NCBI GenBank assembly: GCA_016586335.1
Contig: BLYE01000160.1
Location: 124,001 to 188,000 of the forward strand
Direction of reading: 5' to 3'
Length of the DNA stretch: 64,000 bases
Origin: Nitzschia putrida
Lineage: Eukaryota; Bacillariophyta; Bacillariophyceae; Bacillariales; Bacillariaceae
Numbering within the stretch: position 1 is the stretch's first letter; every line of letters starts with the position of its first letter. The notes under the pieces are model-generated. The model was not told the DNA's origin. It ran no database searches and worked only from the letters and a program-made list of their open reading frames with translations. The translations under genes were made by a program, and so were the position numbers. Positions 33,617 to 44,677 of the stretch are shown in pieces.

Positions 33617-34486
33617 ATGAAGTTGCCAACAGTATTGCTGCTTCTAATAGCAGCGGGGGTAGATGCATTCTCTCCCGGCCTATTACCAGCCTACAAATCT
33701 CTAGCCCAAATGGGAGATCGTTCTCCATCAAGGCTTGCAATGGAAGTGGAAACGCCCACTTGTACGTGCCAATATTGTTTTATGCTTAGCTCGGCAAGCT
33801 TTTCTGACACCTCTTACCGTTACTGTTGCTATTATTGTTGTTATATTTCCTATGCAGACAGCGAAACTGGACCACCTCCTGATCTTCCATCGCTTTTGTT
33901 GCACAATCGTATTGTATACGTTGGAATGCCTCTCGTTTCACAAGTCACAGAGCTCATCATCGCAGAACTCCTTTATCTCAATTATGAGTCATCGGATAGG
34001 CCGATAACCATGTACATCAACTCTCCTGGAAGCACTACCTCGGATGGTCGAGCCATTGCTTTTGAGTCTGAGGCATTTGCTATTGCGGATGTCATGAATT
34101 ATGTGAAACCAAAGGTCCACACCGTTGCTATTGGTCAAGCCTTTGGAACTGCGGCTATGCTTTTGTCACAAGGTGCCAAAGGAAAGCGATTTGCCTTGCC
34201 TCATGCCTCTATCCTTTTGAATCAACCCAAGACGCAAACCAGGGGTCAAGCGTCAGATATTGCTATCAAGGCCAAGGAAGTGGCTCGGAACAGGAAGAAG
34301 ACATGCGAGATGATTGCCTCCTCATGCGGAAAGCCTTTGGACACTGTCATCGAAGACTGCAGTCGTCTCAAGTACTTACAGCCCCATGAAGCAGTGGAGT
34401 ATGGTTTGATTGACCGAGTGTTGGAGCATGGGCCCGCAAAGGCACTGACCATGCCATCTTTCATGTCTGCCCTAAGAGAACAATAG
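33617..34486 (+). CDS. clpR: Plastid ClpR-type (inactive) Clp protease subunit
   Basis: Exons are 33617-33761 and 33858-34486. The 96-nt intron (GTACGT..GCAG) contains no stop, so the spliced form (257 residues) is chosen because it joins ETPT to YSETGPPPDLPS, matching ClpR. The protein starts with a signal peptide ending GVDA/FSP, the bipartite plastid-targeting pattern of diatoms. The ClpP fold is clear (RIVYVGMPL, YINSPG, HASILLNQP). Catalytic residues are missing: the Ser position reads GQAFGTAAM and the His position reads LLNQP. Cyanobacterial and plastid ClpR subunits have this inactive form and assemble with ClpP in the stromal Clp protease. Confidence 0.9.
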   Translation: MKLPTVLLLLIAAGVDAFSPGLLPAYKSLAQMGDRSPSRLAMEVETPTCTCQYCFMLSSASFSDTSYRYCCYYCCYISYADSETGPPPDLPSLLLHNRIVYVGMPLVSQVTELIIAELLYLNYESSDRPITMYINSPGSTTSDGRAIAFESEAFAIADVMNYVKPKVHTVAIGQAFGTAAMLLSQGAKGKRFALPHASILLNQPKTQTRGQASDIAIKAKEVARNRKKTCEMIASSCGKPLDTVIEDCSRLKYLQPHEAVEYGLIDRVLEHGPAKALTMPSFMSALREQ

Positions 34487-34549
34487 ACACATACACATCT
34501 GGCAGGGAGCTAGCTAGAGTACTCGTAGTTATCATGGTAAATACTCAAT

Positions 34550-37045
34550 TTATGAGTAAAAGGCGAAGGTGTTGTTGGTACTTTTCAGCATGCGACTGCA
34601 ATTGCTGCTTCCCACGATTCGCTCCAAGGCATGGCCTTCAAACTTTGTAAACAGAGCTACACAACTCGTGTCGACAAAATCTGAGAAAGCCATGTCGCTG
34701 TCGTCTTCATTTCTCCTTGCCTCCGTCTCCATGAAGTTAACTTGGTCAGCGTAAAACTCTGGATGTTCTGGCAAACCTAGAAAGATCAAATGCCGAGCAC
34801 CTTTGATCATGTGACGATGGAAGAAGTTGCATCTTCCGGTATAAAGCATGATGGGCTTGCGACCCTGCAAGAATCGAGCGCGACCACGACTGACCTCGGT
34901 GATGCGACTGTATTCGTGCACACTAACAAAATCAATCTCTTTCTTCAGCAACACGTTTCGAAGAGCCACAAAATCGAAATACGACGGGATGTATACCAAG
35001 ACATGTTTCTGCTTTTGTTTCCGAATGTCGGGAAGAATGTTTTTGACAAAGAAGATCACCCTTCCATCTGTCTGTTGGTCAAAAGATGCCACTTGCACTT
35101 TTTGGAATGATTGCTTCATTGGAATCAATACCTTAGCAATTGCGGCCCCTTCAGGCTCCACTTTTCGTTTTACCTTGACCGATCCACTGACGCTGACGCC
35201 AAACCTCTTGAATGACGACAACAAATGAGGATCAGTGAAATCAGTAGAGACAATCAATTGCCGCCAATGGGGAGCTTGTTCTTCTAGCAAATAGTTGCGC
35301 ACTCTGGAAAAGTCTGTATCGTTGTTGCTCTGAGGGGTCTTGTTGAGTAGGTTCAATGCAAAATTGCAGTGATCCCAATTCTGCATCATCAAGACATCAG
35401 CCTGTTGCATAAGACAAATTTCAATGCTTGACAGGTAATCGTAGTTTCCTTCCTTCCCTTCTTCATCTGGAGAGACCATCATTTTCAAACCAATGGGAGA
35501 AGTGACAATGATGTCACTCTTGAAGAAGTCTGTGTAAAGTCTCAGATTGACATTGGAACTTGCCTCTTTGGCTTTCTTCTTGTCTTGGACAGACTTGGGT
35601 GCAAGCGAGATTCCAATTTTGAAATCGTCGTCTTGATTGGCTTCATCCCCAAACAGCTCGTTCCAATCCTTCCCTTTTTGTTGCAGTACCAATTTTCGTC
35701 GCTTTTCGTGCTCGGGTCCCAATGGGGCCTCTTCGTCGCCTTCCGCTTCGACGTGACCAAACTCTTCCTCAAATCTTTCCGAATGTTGAATGTCGTCGCT
35801 AACGCCTGCCAACTTTCGCAAACCATGGACAAAAGCGTGACATGCCCCCCGTGTAGGTAGCAACACCAACACAGTTGGTCGGGTAAATCCTTGATCCCGG
35901 AAGCTCTCCTGGTCTCTTGCAGGTTTCTCTTTTGTTTCATCATCGCTATCTGCCTCTAGTTCTTTGACCTGGCGGTTGTTTCTTTGAATGCGACCGCGGG
36001 ATGTTAATACATGATTCAAAATGTGCAATTGATAAAGATTGTGGAGCTTCTTTCGATCCTGTTGATAGAGTAGGATGTTGAGGGGGCGCAAATGTGGAGA
36101 AGATAACTGAGAGCAATGTTTGAAACGTACCTTTCGTGAATCTGTAGTAATAAGCATATCCATGTACTGAGCCAACATGGGGTAGATGGCTACCTGTCCT
36201 TCAGTAAGAGTCGGACCGTGCACTTTTGTCCATTGGCTCTGGAGGACTTGACGATTGCCTCGGAAACAAGACGATGCCAAGGCTTGGAAATGTTGCGTTG
36301 CCGTAGTTCCCGATTCGGCTTCAAGTACATCCAGCGAGCAATCCTGTACGTTAGGGATGGAAAGCTGCAGCTCCAAAGCATTGTTCAGTTGGACCTTCTT
36401 CACAATTGGTTTTTGGTTCTCCCATTCTGAGGGTTTGAGGGGTTTGCGACCAAAGTGCTTCTTGAAATAGTCAACAGAGGCTTCGTTGACATGGCCCTCA
36501 TCACCAGAATCCTCGTCCTCAGAGTTGGCTGTATTTAATACCAAATTTGCTTTGGATTCCGTAGCATTTGTCCCTTCGTCTTCATTGTCCGAATCCTCCA
36601 TATCCATGTCATCATCATCGTCGTCGTCGTCACTTTCGTCTGAGACTTCTGCAGACCTCTTTTGTTTTCTCTTTTTGCTTCGAATTGATTTCAACAACCC
36701 TTCCATGACAGGAGTAGCTTCCTCGTTGGAATCGTCTTCACTGTCGGAGAACACAATGTCGTCATCATCTCGGCGACGCCTTGATTTTCCAGGAGTCCAC
36801 TTGGGAGTCTGAACTATTTTGTCGTCCGATTCCCAACGAACCGTTCGTTCATTCTCATCCCTTTCTTTCTCTGTTTCCCTGTCTTTCTCTGCCTTTCGTC
36901 CCAAAAGTCGGCTTTTCCCAACACGTGTTGTCTTTTCGTCATCAATTATGGCCGATTCTCCCCATTGACGATCCAATTTAGCCTTGGCGCGGGCCTTCTT
37001 GCCCTTGGGTCCTTTTTTCTTTCCTGCTTTGGCTTTGGCTGCCAT
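34550..37045 (-). CDS. UTP25: UTP25 / digestive organ expansion factor homologue, ribosome biogenesis
   Basis: Exons are 37045-36131 and 36058-34550, joined by a 72-nt stop-free intron (GTACGT..CAACAG), giving about 807 residues. The N-terminal 200 residues are Lys-rich, then acidic and disordered. The rest is the UTP25 family domain, a helicase-like fold without functional Walker motifs: LYQLHILNHVL, GFTRPTVLVLLPTRG, a motif around DVLMMQNWDH, and a C-terminal TGRCNFFHRHMIKGARHLIFLGLPEHPEFYADQVNF-type region (positions about 34740-34870). In yeast it is an SSU processome component needed for 18S rRNA maturation. The first in-frame ATG is at 37045. It converges with ClpR, about 60 bases apart. 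Confidence 0.93.
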   Translation of the reverse strand: MAAKAKAGKKKGPKGKKARAKAKLDRQWGESAIIDDEKTTRVGKSRLLGRKAEKDRETEKERDENERTVRWESDDKIVQTPKWTPGKSRRRRDDDDIVFSDSEDDSNEEATPVMEGLLKSIRSKKRKQKRSAEVSDESDDDDDDDDMDMEDSDNEDEGTNATESKANLVLNTANSEDEDSGDEGHVNEASVDYFKKHFGRKPLKPSEWENQKPIVKKVQLNNALELQLSIPNVQDCSLDVLEAESGTTATQHFQALASSCFRGNRQVLQSQWTKVHGPTLTEGQVAIYPMLAQYMDMLITTDSRKVRFKHCSQLSSPHLRPLNILLYQQDRKKLHNLYQLHILNHVLTSRGRIQRNNRQVKELEADSDDETKEKPARDQESFRDQGFTRPTVLVLLPTRGACHAFVHGLRKLAGVSDDIQHSERFEEEFGHVEAEGDEEAPLGPEHEKRRKLVLQQKGKDWNELFGDEANQDDDFKIGISLAPKSVQDKKKAKEASSNVNLRLYTDFFKSDIIVTSPIGLKMMVSPDEEGKEGNYDYLSSIEICLMQQADVLMMQNWDHCNFALNLLNKTPQSNNDTDFSRVRNYLLEEQAPHWRQLIVSTDFTDPHLLSSFKRFGVSVSGSVKVKRKVEPEGAAIAKVLIPMKQSFQKVQVASFDQQTDGRVIFFVKNILPDIRKQKQKHVLVYIPSYFDFVALRNVLLKKEIDFVSVHEYSRITEVSRGRARFLQGRKPIMLYTGRCNFFHRHMIKGARHLIFLGLPEHPEFYADQVNFMETEARRNEDDSDMAFSDFVDTSCVALFTKFEGHALERIVGSSNCSRMLKSTNNTFAFYS

Positions 37046-37625
37046 GATCCGATCCAACCACTTCTATTTGGATCGGCAAACCTTACTACCGTTTCTGAAG
37101 AAAACGAGGCAGTTGTTGGGGGTGTGAATGGTGTTCCTATGTCGACGTCTGGCCGTCCCAGGCAAAATTTATCCATGACTGGGAGTTCCCCTGAGACCAC
37201 ACGTCGAGTAAATATATAATATAAGTCGAGGCTACGAGTACCGGACTAGCGGAGGAGTGGTGGTGGGGAATCGATTTTGAATGTAGACACTGTGATAGTT
37301 CCTACACTCTAGAGATAGAAATACAAATAAGATATTCTACCCTATCATATTTCCATTCATCGTAACTCTAGCTAGATTGACAGTGTACAGATGTAGCCAA
37401 TCGAAGCTAATCTTGTCCTAGTCCGGGGCTAGTCTAGGGCTATCGGAGGACGATGGAAGCTGCTGACAACATCACAATAGATTCAACACCACTACATGAC
37501 ACAAAACAAAGTACAGTACGAGTACCTATCGACAACACGTCTACAAGCGCAGACAGCTCCACATACAGCAACATGCAAGAAGAAAGGGATAAATCCCAAC
37601 AGTGCAGTTCATTATTGTCTAGAAG
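37046..37625. other. Intergenic, no gene recognised
   Basis: These 580 bases lie between the UTP25 ATG and the eL14 stop. Only short frames are present and no RNA gene was recognised. Confidence 0.5.
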
Positions 37626-38030
37626 TTAAGCTTCAAGTTCTGCCATCTTCTTGGCAATAATTTCACTCTTTTGCTTTCGGGCGACCATGACCTTGAATCG
37701 GTCAAAGTCCGACAAGCTAGCTCGCTTCTTCTTGGATGCAAGCTTCTTGGCCCAGCTGGATGATTCCCACTTGGCCAATGTATCGGCTTCCTCCCATGCC
37801 TTTTTCAATGTCCCTTGGCGGGCGTTTGCTTGGATCTTGACCGTCAAGTCTGTAAGAGCAATGCGGGTGTAGGAGATGACCTGTCGGGAGACTCCAGTAA
37901 TTTCAGCAGGTCCATCAACTAGACACTTGTTTTGGTCTACAATATCGATAATTGTGGCCAACTTTCCCGCATCGGGTCCGTAATTGATCAAGACCACACG
38001 GCCAACCTCAACATATCGCTTGAAAACCAT
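37626..38030 (-). CDS. RPL14: 60S ribosomal protein eL14
   Basis: The 134-residue protein matches eL14 over its length: an N-terminal KOW-like barrel (RYVEVGRVVLINYGPDAGKLATIIDI), then VDGP and a basic helical tail with WAKK and DRFKVMVARKQ. It is a structural component of the large ribosomal subunit. The start has a strong ACCATGG context. No intron is visible in the coding sequence, although the 5' leader could contain one. Confidence 0.95.
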   Translation of the reverse strand: MVFKRYVEVGRVVLINYGPDAGKLATIIDIVDQNKCLVDGPAEITGVSRQVISYTRIALTDLTVKIQANARQGTLKKAWEEADTLAKWESSSWAKKLASKKKRASLSDFDRFKVMVARKQKSEIIAKKMAELEA

Positions 38031-38724
38031 GGTTGTTTTTTCTAAAGGAACACAAGAAGGAGATATGTGAGATCACACAAGTCTGTTGTTGTTGTTGTAC
38101 ACAAGATTGCTTTCTTTCTACAATCAATACAGGCAAAGGCACGCCGTCGCAGAACGGAGCAGTGGACAAAAGAGGAACTCGAAACCTCGGCAGCGTTTCA
38201 TCTAGCCTCCTTTCCGTGTTCTGTTGTCCACCATCTTCATTGCTACTGACACCACAGTCGACATCTACAAAGTATTTCCCAAGCGGCAGACCATTTTCAT
38301 TTCACACACATTCACACACCTTTACAGGCAAATAGCTGATGTTGTCCCAAGGTTGGTAATAGGGGATGGGCGGGGAAACCGACTTGCGTGTGGCAGCTCG
38401 CCCCAGTACAACCGTACGTACGTCGGCTCAGTTTAGTAACTGGAAGGAGGTATCAGGTAAATGGACTCGGTCGAATGAAACAATGGTGTCTGACTTCGTG
38501 GACTACTACTCTGTCGTTTATGTTGAGACTAAACCAGTACCTTCTGTTGCAACCATTCGATCTAGTCCTATAAACAAGCTACCTAGCAAGAAACAGGCTC
38601 ACGGAGGAGAATACAAACTGAATTCTACATAGTTTCAACAGTATCTCTAGTGTAAAAAATCATCCCACACGTTCACAACAACATAGTGCAGACCCACATG
38701 TACTTTCATAGGAACATCAGCTCC
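38031..38724. other. Intergenic, no gene recognised
   Basis: This region upstream of eL14 holds its promoter. A plus-strand frame near 38366-38632 has no recognisable character. Confidence 0.5.
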
Positions 38725-39909
38725 CTATGCTTCCGGAACAGCCGTCACATCTGGAACGTCATTGCTAGGAGTGTCGTCGTTGCTGGGAACACTCTCGCTA
38801 GGTTCTTCCGTTCCGATAAACAAATTAGAACTTCCAGTTCCCGTGGTTCCACCACTACTCGCATCCTCTGCATCATTGCTGGGAATGTACTTGTCGTAGT
38901 CAATGTCCACATCCAAACTTTGGTTCGTTCCATCGTCTTCGTCGAGGCCCGCAGTGCCAGGAGTGGGGCTCACTGTCTCTACCGATGGTTCAGGGGCAGG
39001 GTCAATCGGAGCCAAGGTGAATGGAACAGGAGCGGGTGATGGGCTCGACACAGTTGGCAACGAGGCAGCTGTGGGACTAGTGGTAGGGTTTGCATCGTCA
39101 GGTGTCGCGGCCACGGTTGGGACACCAGTTGGAACAGGAGTGGACTGAGGTCCAGGAAGAGCAGTAGGGCTGCTTGTGGTTGAAACAGCCGTAGGAGAAG
39201 GAGTAGACTTTGGTCCAGCGGCCACTGTAGGACTTGCTGTAGTAGCCCCAGCTGTTGGGTTTGGTGTAGCTTGCACTTCGGGGGATGATGTAGGAAGCAA
39301 TGTCGAGCCAACCGTAGGAACTGGGGTTGCCTGTGCCTCGGGTGCTGCCGTTGGATGCTCGGTCACTGGGGATCCTGTGGGTGGGGGTGTCATGGGTGGC
39401 AGAGTTGGTTGTACTGGACTTGCAGTCGGCTCCGACGTAGGCGACGTAGTTGGAGGCTGAGTAGGAGACACTGGTGCTGCAGTTGGAGAGACTGGGGCTT
39501 CTGGTTCATCATCTTGCGTAATTCCACGATTGTTGTCGTTGATGGTAGGCGACCAAGTAGGGTGCTCTGTAGAGAAATACAAGGGATCATCAAAGGTATC
39601 TCCGTATTCTTCGACACAACCAATCGAAAGATCTCTTCGAGCGCCTTTGCCCTTGCCTTTTCCCGACTTGCTGGAGGATGCACTCTTGGAAGAACTTTTA
39701 GATGTGCTCTTTCCACAGTTCTCATACTTGGTCTCTTCCGGATTGTCTTCCAAGAATCGTCTTCTTCCGTCCTTTGGCACTACAGCTGCAGCAGAACCCC
39801 CAGAACGAGGGTGGGGTCGGAAAGTGCGTCGACGAACCGTGTACTCACCAAACACCAGTTGAGTACCAGCAAGGCTGAAAATGGTCAAAAAGAAAGAACA
39901 AACTCTCAT
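38725..39909 (-). CDS. Secreted Ser/Lys- and Pro/Thr-rich protein, silaffin-like composition
   Basis: This 394-residue protein starts with a signal peptide (MRVCSFFLTIF..VFG, about 22 residues). A basic stretch follows, then a run of SKS/SSK units leading to GKGKGKG (about residues 75-90), two Cys, and a Pro/Thr/Ser/Ala-rich repeat region of about 200 residues built on SPT, PTAAP and TPVPT units, ending in an acidic tail. Ser/Lys clusters behind a signal peptide are the composition of diatom silica-associated proteins, and PT-rich stalks are common in diatom wall and surface proteins, so a cell-wall or extracellular role is inferred. No enzymatic domain is visible. A slightly upstream ATG (39957) is possible but would spoil the signal peptide. 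Confidence 0.72.
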   Translation of the reverse strand: MRVCSFFLTIFSLAGTQLVFGEYTVRRRTFRPHPRSGGSAAAVVPKDGRRRFLEDNPEETKYENCGKSTSKSSSKSASSSKSGKGKGKGARRDLSIGCVEEYGDTFDDPLYFSTEHPTWSPTINDNNRGITQDDEPEAPVSPTAAPVSPTQPPTTSPTSEPTASPVQPTLPPMTPPPTGSPVTEHPTAAPEAQATPVPTVGSTLLPTSSPEVQATPNPTAGATTASPTVAAGPKSTPSPTAVSTTSSPTALPGPQSTPVPTGVPTVAATPDDANPTTSPTAASLPTVSSPSPAPVPFTLAPIDPAPEPSVETVSPTPGTAGLDEDDGTNQSLDVDIDYDKYIPSNDAEDASSGGTTGTGSSNLFIGTEEPSESVPSNDDTPSNDVPDVTAVPEA

Positions 39910-40395
39910 GACCTTGGAATGTCTGGGAGGTAAAATGATTGATGTGAGATCATCCATATTGTCATTGCAGTACCACCAAAATCGAACACAAAGCGACAAC
40001 ATTACGTACTTTCTAACAAATCTCTTTCAAGTTGTGTCCCAATTTCACTGGCGAAAGGATGCAAAGTTGATTTCGTGCGCGGCATCGTACGATTGAAGTT
40101 TCTTGTCATTAGTGTGAAGTATGTTGCAACGCTTGGATTATCCAAGGTTGCTAGCTTGGGCTTTGTCGGAAATTATGACCGTCAGTCACGCGAGCTACAA
40201 GCAGAAATTTATTCCCGCCACCAGAGGATTTTCCACAGTCTTTGCGAAGTCCACGAGTTACGGTTTCAATAGCATCAGCTGTTCCTGTCAGTTTCTTTCC
40301 TTCCAACCCTATCTAGTGTAGAGTTTTGTTGTGAATGATTCTCTAGTTGCTTGTTACATAAAAACAATTGGTTAGATTGCGCACATATAATCGCC
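39910..40395. other. Intergenic, no gene recognised
   Basis: These 486 bases lie between the start of the Ser/Lys-rich gene and the VPS35 stop. No repeat or RNA gene was seen. Confidence 0.5.
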
Positions 40396-43300
40396 CTATG
40401 TGCTCACACAACTAACATCGATCCCCGCGAAACGTTCATCCGATGAACTTTCGGTGGCCATCTTCTTGATGTGAACTACCAATCGGATAAAGTGTGATTT
40501 GGCCTCGCCAACACGCGAAGTATCCATACCGCCCATTTGGGACAAAGTATCCGTATGTTCCTTGATAAGGGCCACCAGCCCGGTGATGTAGTTCGCCGTG
40601 ATCAATGGATGCTTTTTCTCAAAGAAGAACAAATAATGTTCCAAGAGGTCAACAAAAAGTGATACATTACCTGAATCAATGTTGGTACTCGAATCAGCCA
40701 ACTTCAAAGCCCTTTGAAGACACTCCAGACTGCGCTGAGGATTGCTGTATAGAACTTCATCCTTCTCCCCAACGGCATAGAAGAGATGGGCACATTGAGC
40801 AACCATGGCGCATTGTTCAGGTTTCTTCAATATCTTGGCAGAATATTGTGTAATCTTCATAATTAGACCCTCATAGTCTTCCTTTGCCAAGGAGCGGCTT
40901 GCCAAGACGGTACCGATCATCTGAACGATGCACCTACTCTGTAGTCGAGAGTCTGCCGAGTGCTCTTCGTAGAGCGAAAACGATTGGGACACGAGCTCGT
41001 AGGCAATGGATCCCAATGAATTCTTCTCGCTGTACTCGGTACCAGCAGACTTTCCCAATTTGTCGACAGTGAGGGCTGCCTCCAAGTAGAGCTTGATTCC
41101 ACGTTCGGGTTGAGCTTTTGCCAACGTTGCAATGCACTGCTGCAAAAACACGAGGACCTTGCGACATCTGCAACAAAATTGAAATGAGAATTAATGAAAC
41201 AAATACAGAAATCACCCTCACATGTAACACCTACCCGACAGTCTTGGCAGCCTTCGTAACCTCCTCTGTTGGCACTTCTTCCGTCGCAGCATCCGATGTA
41301 ACAGCTTCTTCAGTCTTTTCCTCTGCTGCCTCATCGTCGTCGTCATCCTCACTGACAGTCTCTACCGCGACGGATTCTTCTGGAGCCTTTTCATCCTCAT
41401 CAGGAGTATCCACAGACTCGGGTTCTTCCGGTGCCTTCTCTTCCGACTCTTCTGGAGCAGGCGATTCCACCTTGGTCTCTTCAGCGACGATTCGCCGGAC
41501 CAAGGACAAGGCAGCAAACACCAACGCGACATAGGCAGACCCCGTCCGTTCAATCTTTCCGGTACCCAAATGGTGACTTGCGACGGCCAACATTTCGTAG
41601 TGAACATCTGTATCTGAATGTTCCAACAAATGAATCAGCTTGGATACCAACGCTGAATCTTGACGACTTTGTTCACTTTCAGGGGTTGGCATGGGACCCC
41701 CTGGAGTAGAAGGCGAGACCCCAAGCCCAGCCATCAAATGAGTGGTACGTTCCATGATGGCATACGTAGCCTGAGGCTCGTCACGCAACACCGGAGTGAT
41801 GACGGCAAACAACTCCTCAATCTCTCGAATACTCTTGGGTGAAGCTCCCGCCTTGCTGACAGCCTCCAGCATAGTAAGGGCTACTTGTCGTCGGCTGGAC
41901 CATGGCAAGAAACCAATCAAGTTGGCATAGTGGTCCAATGTGAGGACTCCCAAAGCCAACTCGTCCAATGGGATGCTCAACAACTTTTCCAACTCTTGGG
42001 CAGCCACTGCATCGAGTTGTGGCAAAACCCGAGGTTGATTGGGATCCAAATGTTGATTTCTGGATTCCAACATGAGAGCTTGGTTGGCCCGTGCTTGTTG
42101 TAGGGCAACCACACAATTGTCCAAACACAGGGACACTTGTTCCAGATTGCCCTTGTAACACTTCATAGAAAACGACAAGAGCGCTGTTTGCAATCGAATC
42201 ACTTCCTTGGCTTGCAATTTGGGCCCACGAGCATTGTACACCTTTTGAACGCACTCGTCAATCATACGGAAAGAGTCTTGGGCCATGGAGCGCTTGACTT
42301 GATTGGAGTCTTTTTCATCCAACAATTCCTCGTCGGCCAAGTAGTTGGCCAACCGGTTCATCAAAGACTGCAAAATGGTGCGAATATTGACCTTGTCACG
42401 CAACCTGGGGCATACCGCCAATAGAATAGGCATGGTTTCAATATGATATTCGTCAGGAAAGACTTGAACAATACAATCAATCAAATAGGCCTGTGCCAAA
42501 GGATCTCCCGACACGACAATGTGCTGAAGGACGGTGGGCAAAATGATTTGTCCGTAAATTTGGGAAGTGACCGAATTCAAAGCCGAAAGCCGAACCAAGT
42601 TGGTTCCTACCAGAATACGGAGTTCATTGCGGTCCTTTTCACGACGACGACGAATCTCCTTGGACCGACCGTCTCCAGGCAAGTGTTGGATACGGACCCA
42701 CAATTTGTTCATTTCCACAAAGTTGGCTAGGACAAACTTGTAAGAGTCACGGACAGTACCCTTATCCGTAATTTCGGGCACGGGATCGACCACAGGTGGA
42801 GCATCTTCATCTCCATCAACCGGGGCAGGCGCTGGCTGAGAAGGATCCACGGCATCCAAGGCAATTTGGTCAGGAGTAATGGGCTCATCGGGTAGAGCCG
42901 ATCGCATGGCTTGCAACAAATAGTGACGAAGGAAAAGACCGCGAACAGGGTTTTGCACACACTTGACGGCCTGGATCATATCATGAAAGACCCAAGGAGC
43001 CCCAGCCTGTCCACTACGGATCAAAGCACTGGCGGCACAGATTTGCAGATAAAGACGGGCCAAGACATTTGGACAATACTGGACGTAGTCATAAAGTTGG
43101 AGCATGGTAAAAGGTGGCTGTTGTTGTTGCGAAGAATCTGCACCGGGAACAACATTTGGGTTTGGTTGGGAGAGCTGCAAGAAATAGTCTTCCAAGGTAG
43201 GCAATTCCTCCAAAGCTCGAAGATGCAACTCATAGTAATTCTTTGGATTCAAAGCCGTAGTAGTTCCAGTAGCACCAGGAGCAGGAGGGTGCAGGGTGTG

Positions 43301-44036
43301 GTGATGATGGGAATGAGCATGTTCTCCTAACTCGGCCACCATGGCAGCAGCGCGTTCCAAGACAACAGGCAAATCGTTGCGCTCCATCGCCTGCTTCATG
43401 TAGTATGCATGTTCTTGAACCTTTCTGGTAGCATCAGTCAACAACCGATTCTGTTGGGCTACAACCTCTGGGGGATCAACATAGATGCTAGGCGTTGGAG
43501 GTGGCTGTTGCGGCATCATCTGTGGTTGTTGCATGTTTGGTTGCATGCTTGGTTGCTGCTGAGACATCATGGAGGATTGCATATTGGGTTGTCCCTGTGG
43601 CTGCGCCCCGGCCATCATGGAACGCTGGGCATAGGACTGGTTCATGCTGGGCTGTTGTTGTTGTTGCTGCTGCTGTTGTTGTGGTTGTCCCATGTTGGGT
43701 TGAGGACGATACTGCAAGTTGGATTGCATGTTGGGTTGTTGTCCTTGTCCTTGTCCTTGACTGGGCGCATAGGATCCCCCTTGAGGAGCATAGGAAGGTT
43801 GCTGCTGCTGTTGCTGCTGCATGGCACCTCCTCCATAAACGTTGGAGGATTGATGCATGGCAGCAGATCGTTGCGCAAAGGACATTCCAGAGGCAGGGGC
43901 TTGTACCACAGGAGGAGGTTGCTGACGAGCCTGCTGAGGCTGTGCTCCATACATGTTGTTGTTGGACATGTAAGAAGGTTGTTGTTGCTGCTGTTGAGGT
44001 TGTTGCTGCCGATACTGTGGTTGTTGTGCATATTGC

Positions 44037-44084
<48 letters not shown>

Positions 44085-44677
44085 GGGGGTTGTTGCTGCA
44101 TCATCTGCTGCTGATGCTGTTGCTGCTGTTGAGGCTGCCACGCCTGTTGTTGCTGATGTTGCTGATGCAACATGGCACCCCGACTGGCAAAGGACATGTT
44201 TCCACTATTGTTGTTGGCAGCAGGAGCAGGAGGTTGTTGCGAAGGCGGAGGAGCGAATCTAGAAATACTTCCAGTTCCAGCAGGATATCCTACGGGATGT
44301 GGAGATTGTCCTTGCCCTTGTCCTTGCATCATTTGTTGCTGCTGTGGTTGCTGTTGCTGCTGATTGGCGTTATAAGGCACAAAATTGTTGGACTGCATCA
44401 TGGAAGAGGAAGGATTGTAGTGAGCATAGTCCGCATATTGGCCTCCAGCGTTGGAATTGCTGGGATTGCCGGGGTTGGATTCCCCTGGAGCTGTGGGACT
44501 TGGAGTTCCAAACTGAGGACGTTGCGTTCCAAAGAGTTGGCCAGATCCCATACCGGTAGTGCCCATGGTAGCTCCCCCAAAGCCTCCTTCGCTGCTGTTG
44601 GCAAGGCTTCCACCTGGGTTGGGAGCTGGACTCCCATACATGGGAGGTCCGTTGCCGTTGTTGCTGTTGCTGTTCAT
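40396..44677 (-). CDS. VPS35: VPS35, retromer core subunit, with long Gln-rich N-terminal extension
   Basis: Exons are 44677-41235 and 41167-40396, joined by a 67-nt phase 2 intron (GTAGGT..TTGCAG), giving about 1404 residues against roughly 790 in animals. The VPS35 solenoid is clear from LLTDATRKVQEHAYYMKQAM onward (about residue 415), with PNVLARLYLQ, NPVRGLFLRHYLLQ (the conserved PRLYL-like and RGLFLR motifs) and, at the C terminus, KPEQCAMVAQCAHLF. It forms the cargo-binding backbone of retromer in endosome-to-Golgi recycling. Two additions are unusual: about 400 Gln/Asn/Pro/Met-rich residues ahead of the domain, including a pure Gln run, and an acidic Glu/Pro-rich insertion of about 85 residues just before the intron. 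The ATG at 44677 (MNSNSN) is preferred over an upstream frame lacking this character. Confidence 0.92.
44037..44083. repeat. GTT/CAA trinucleotide repeat encoding poly-Gln in VPS35
   Basis: An uninterrupted run of about fifteen GTT units on the plus strand reads as CAA (Gln) codons in VPS35. Such tracts are prone to length change. Confidence 0.9.
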
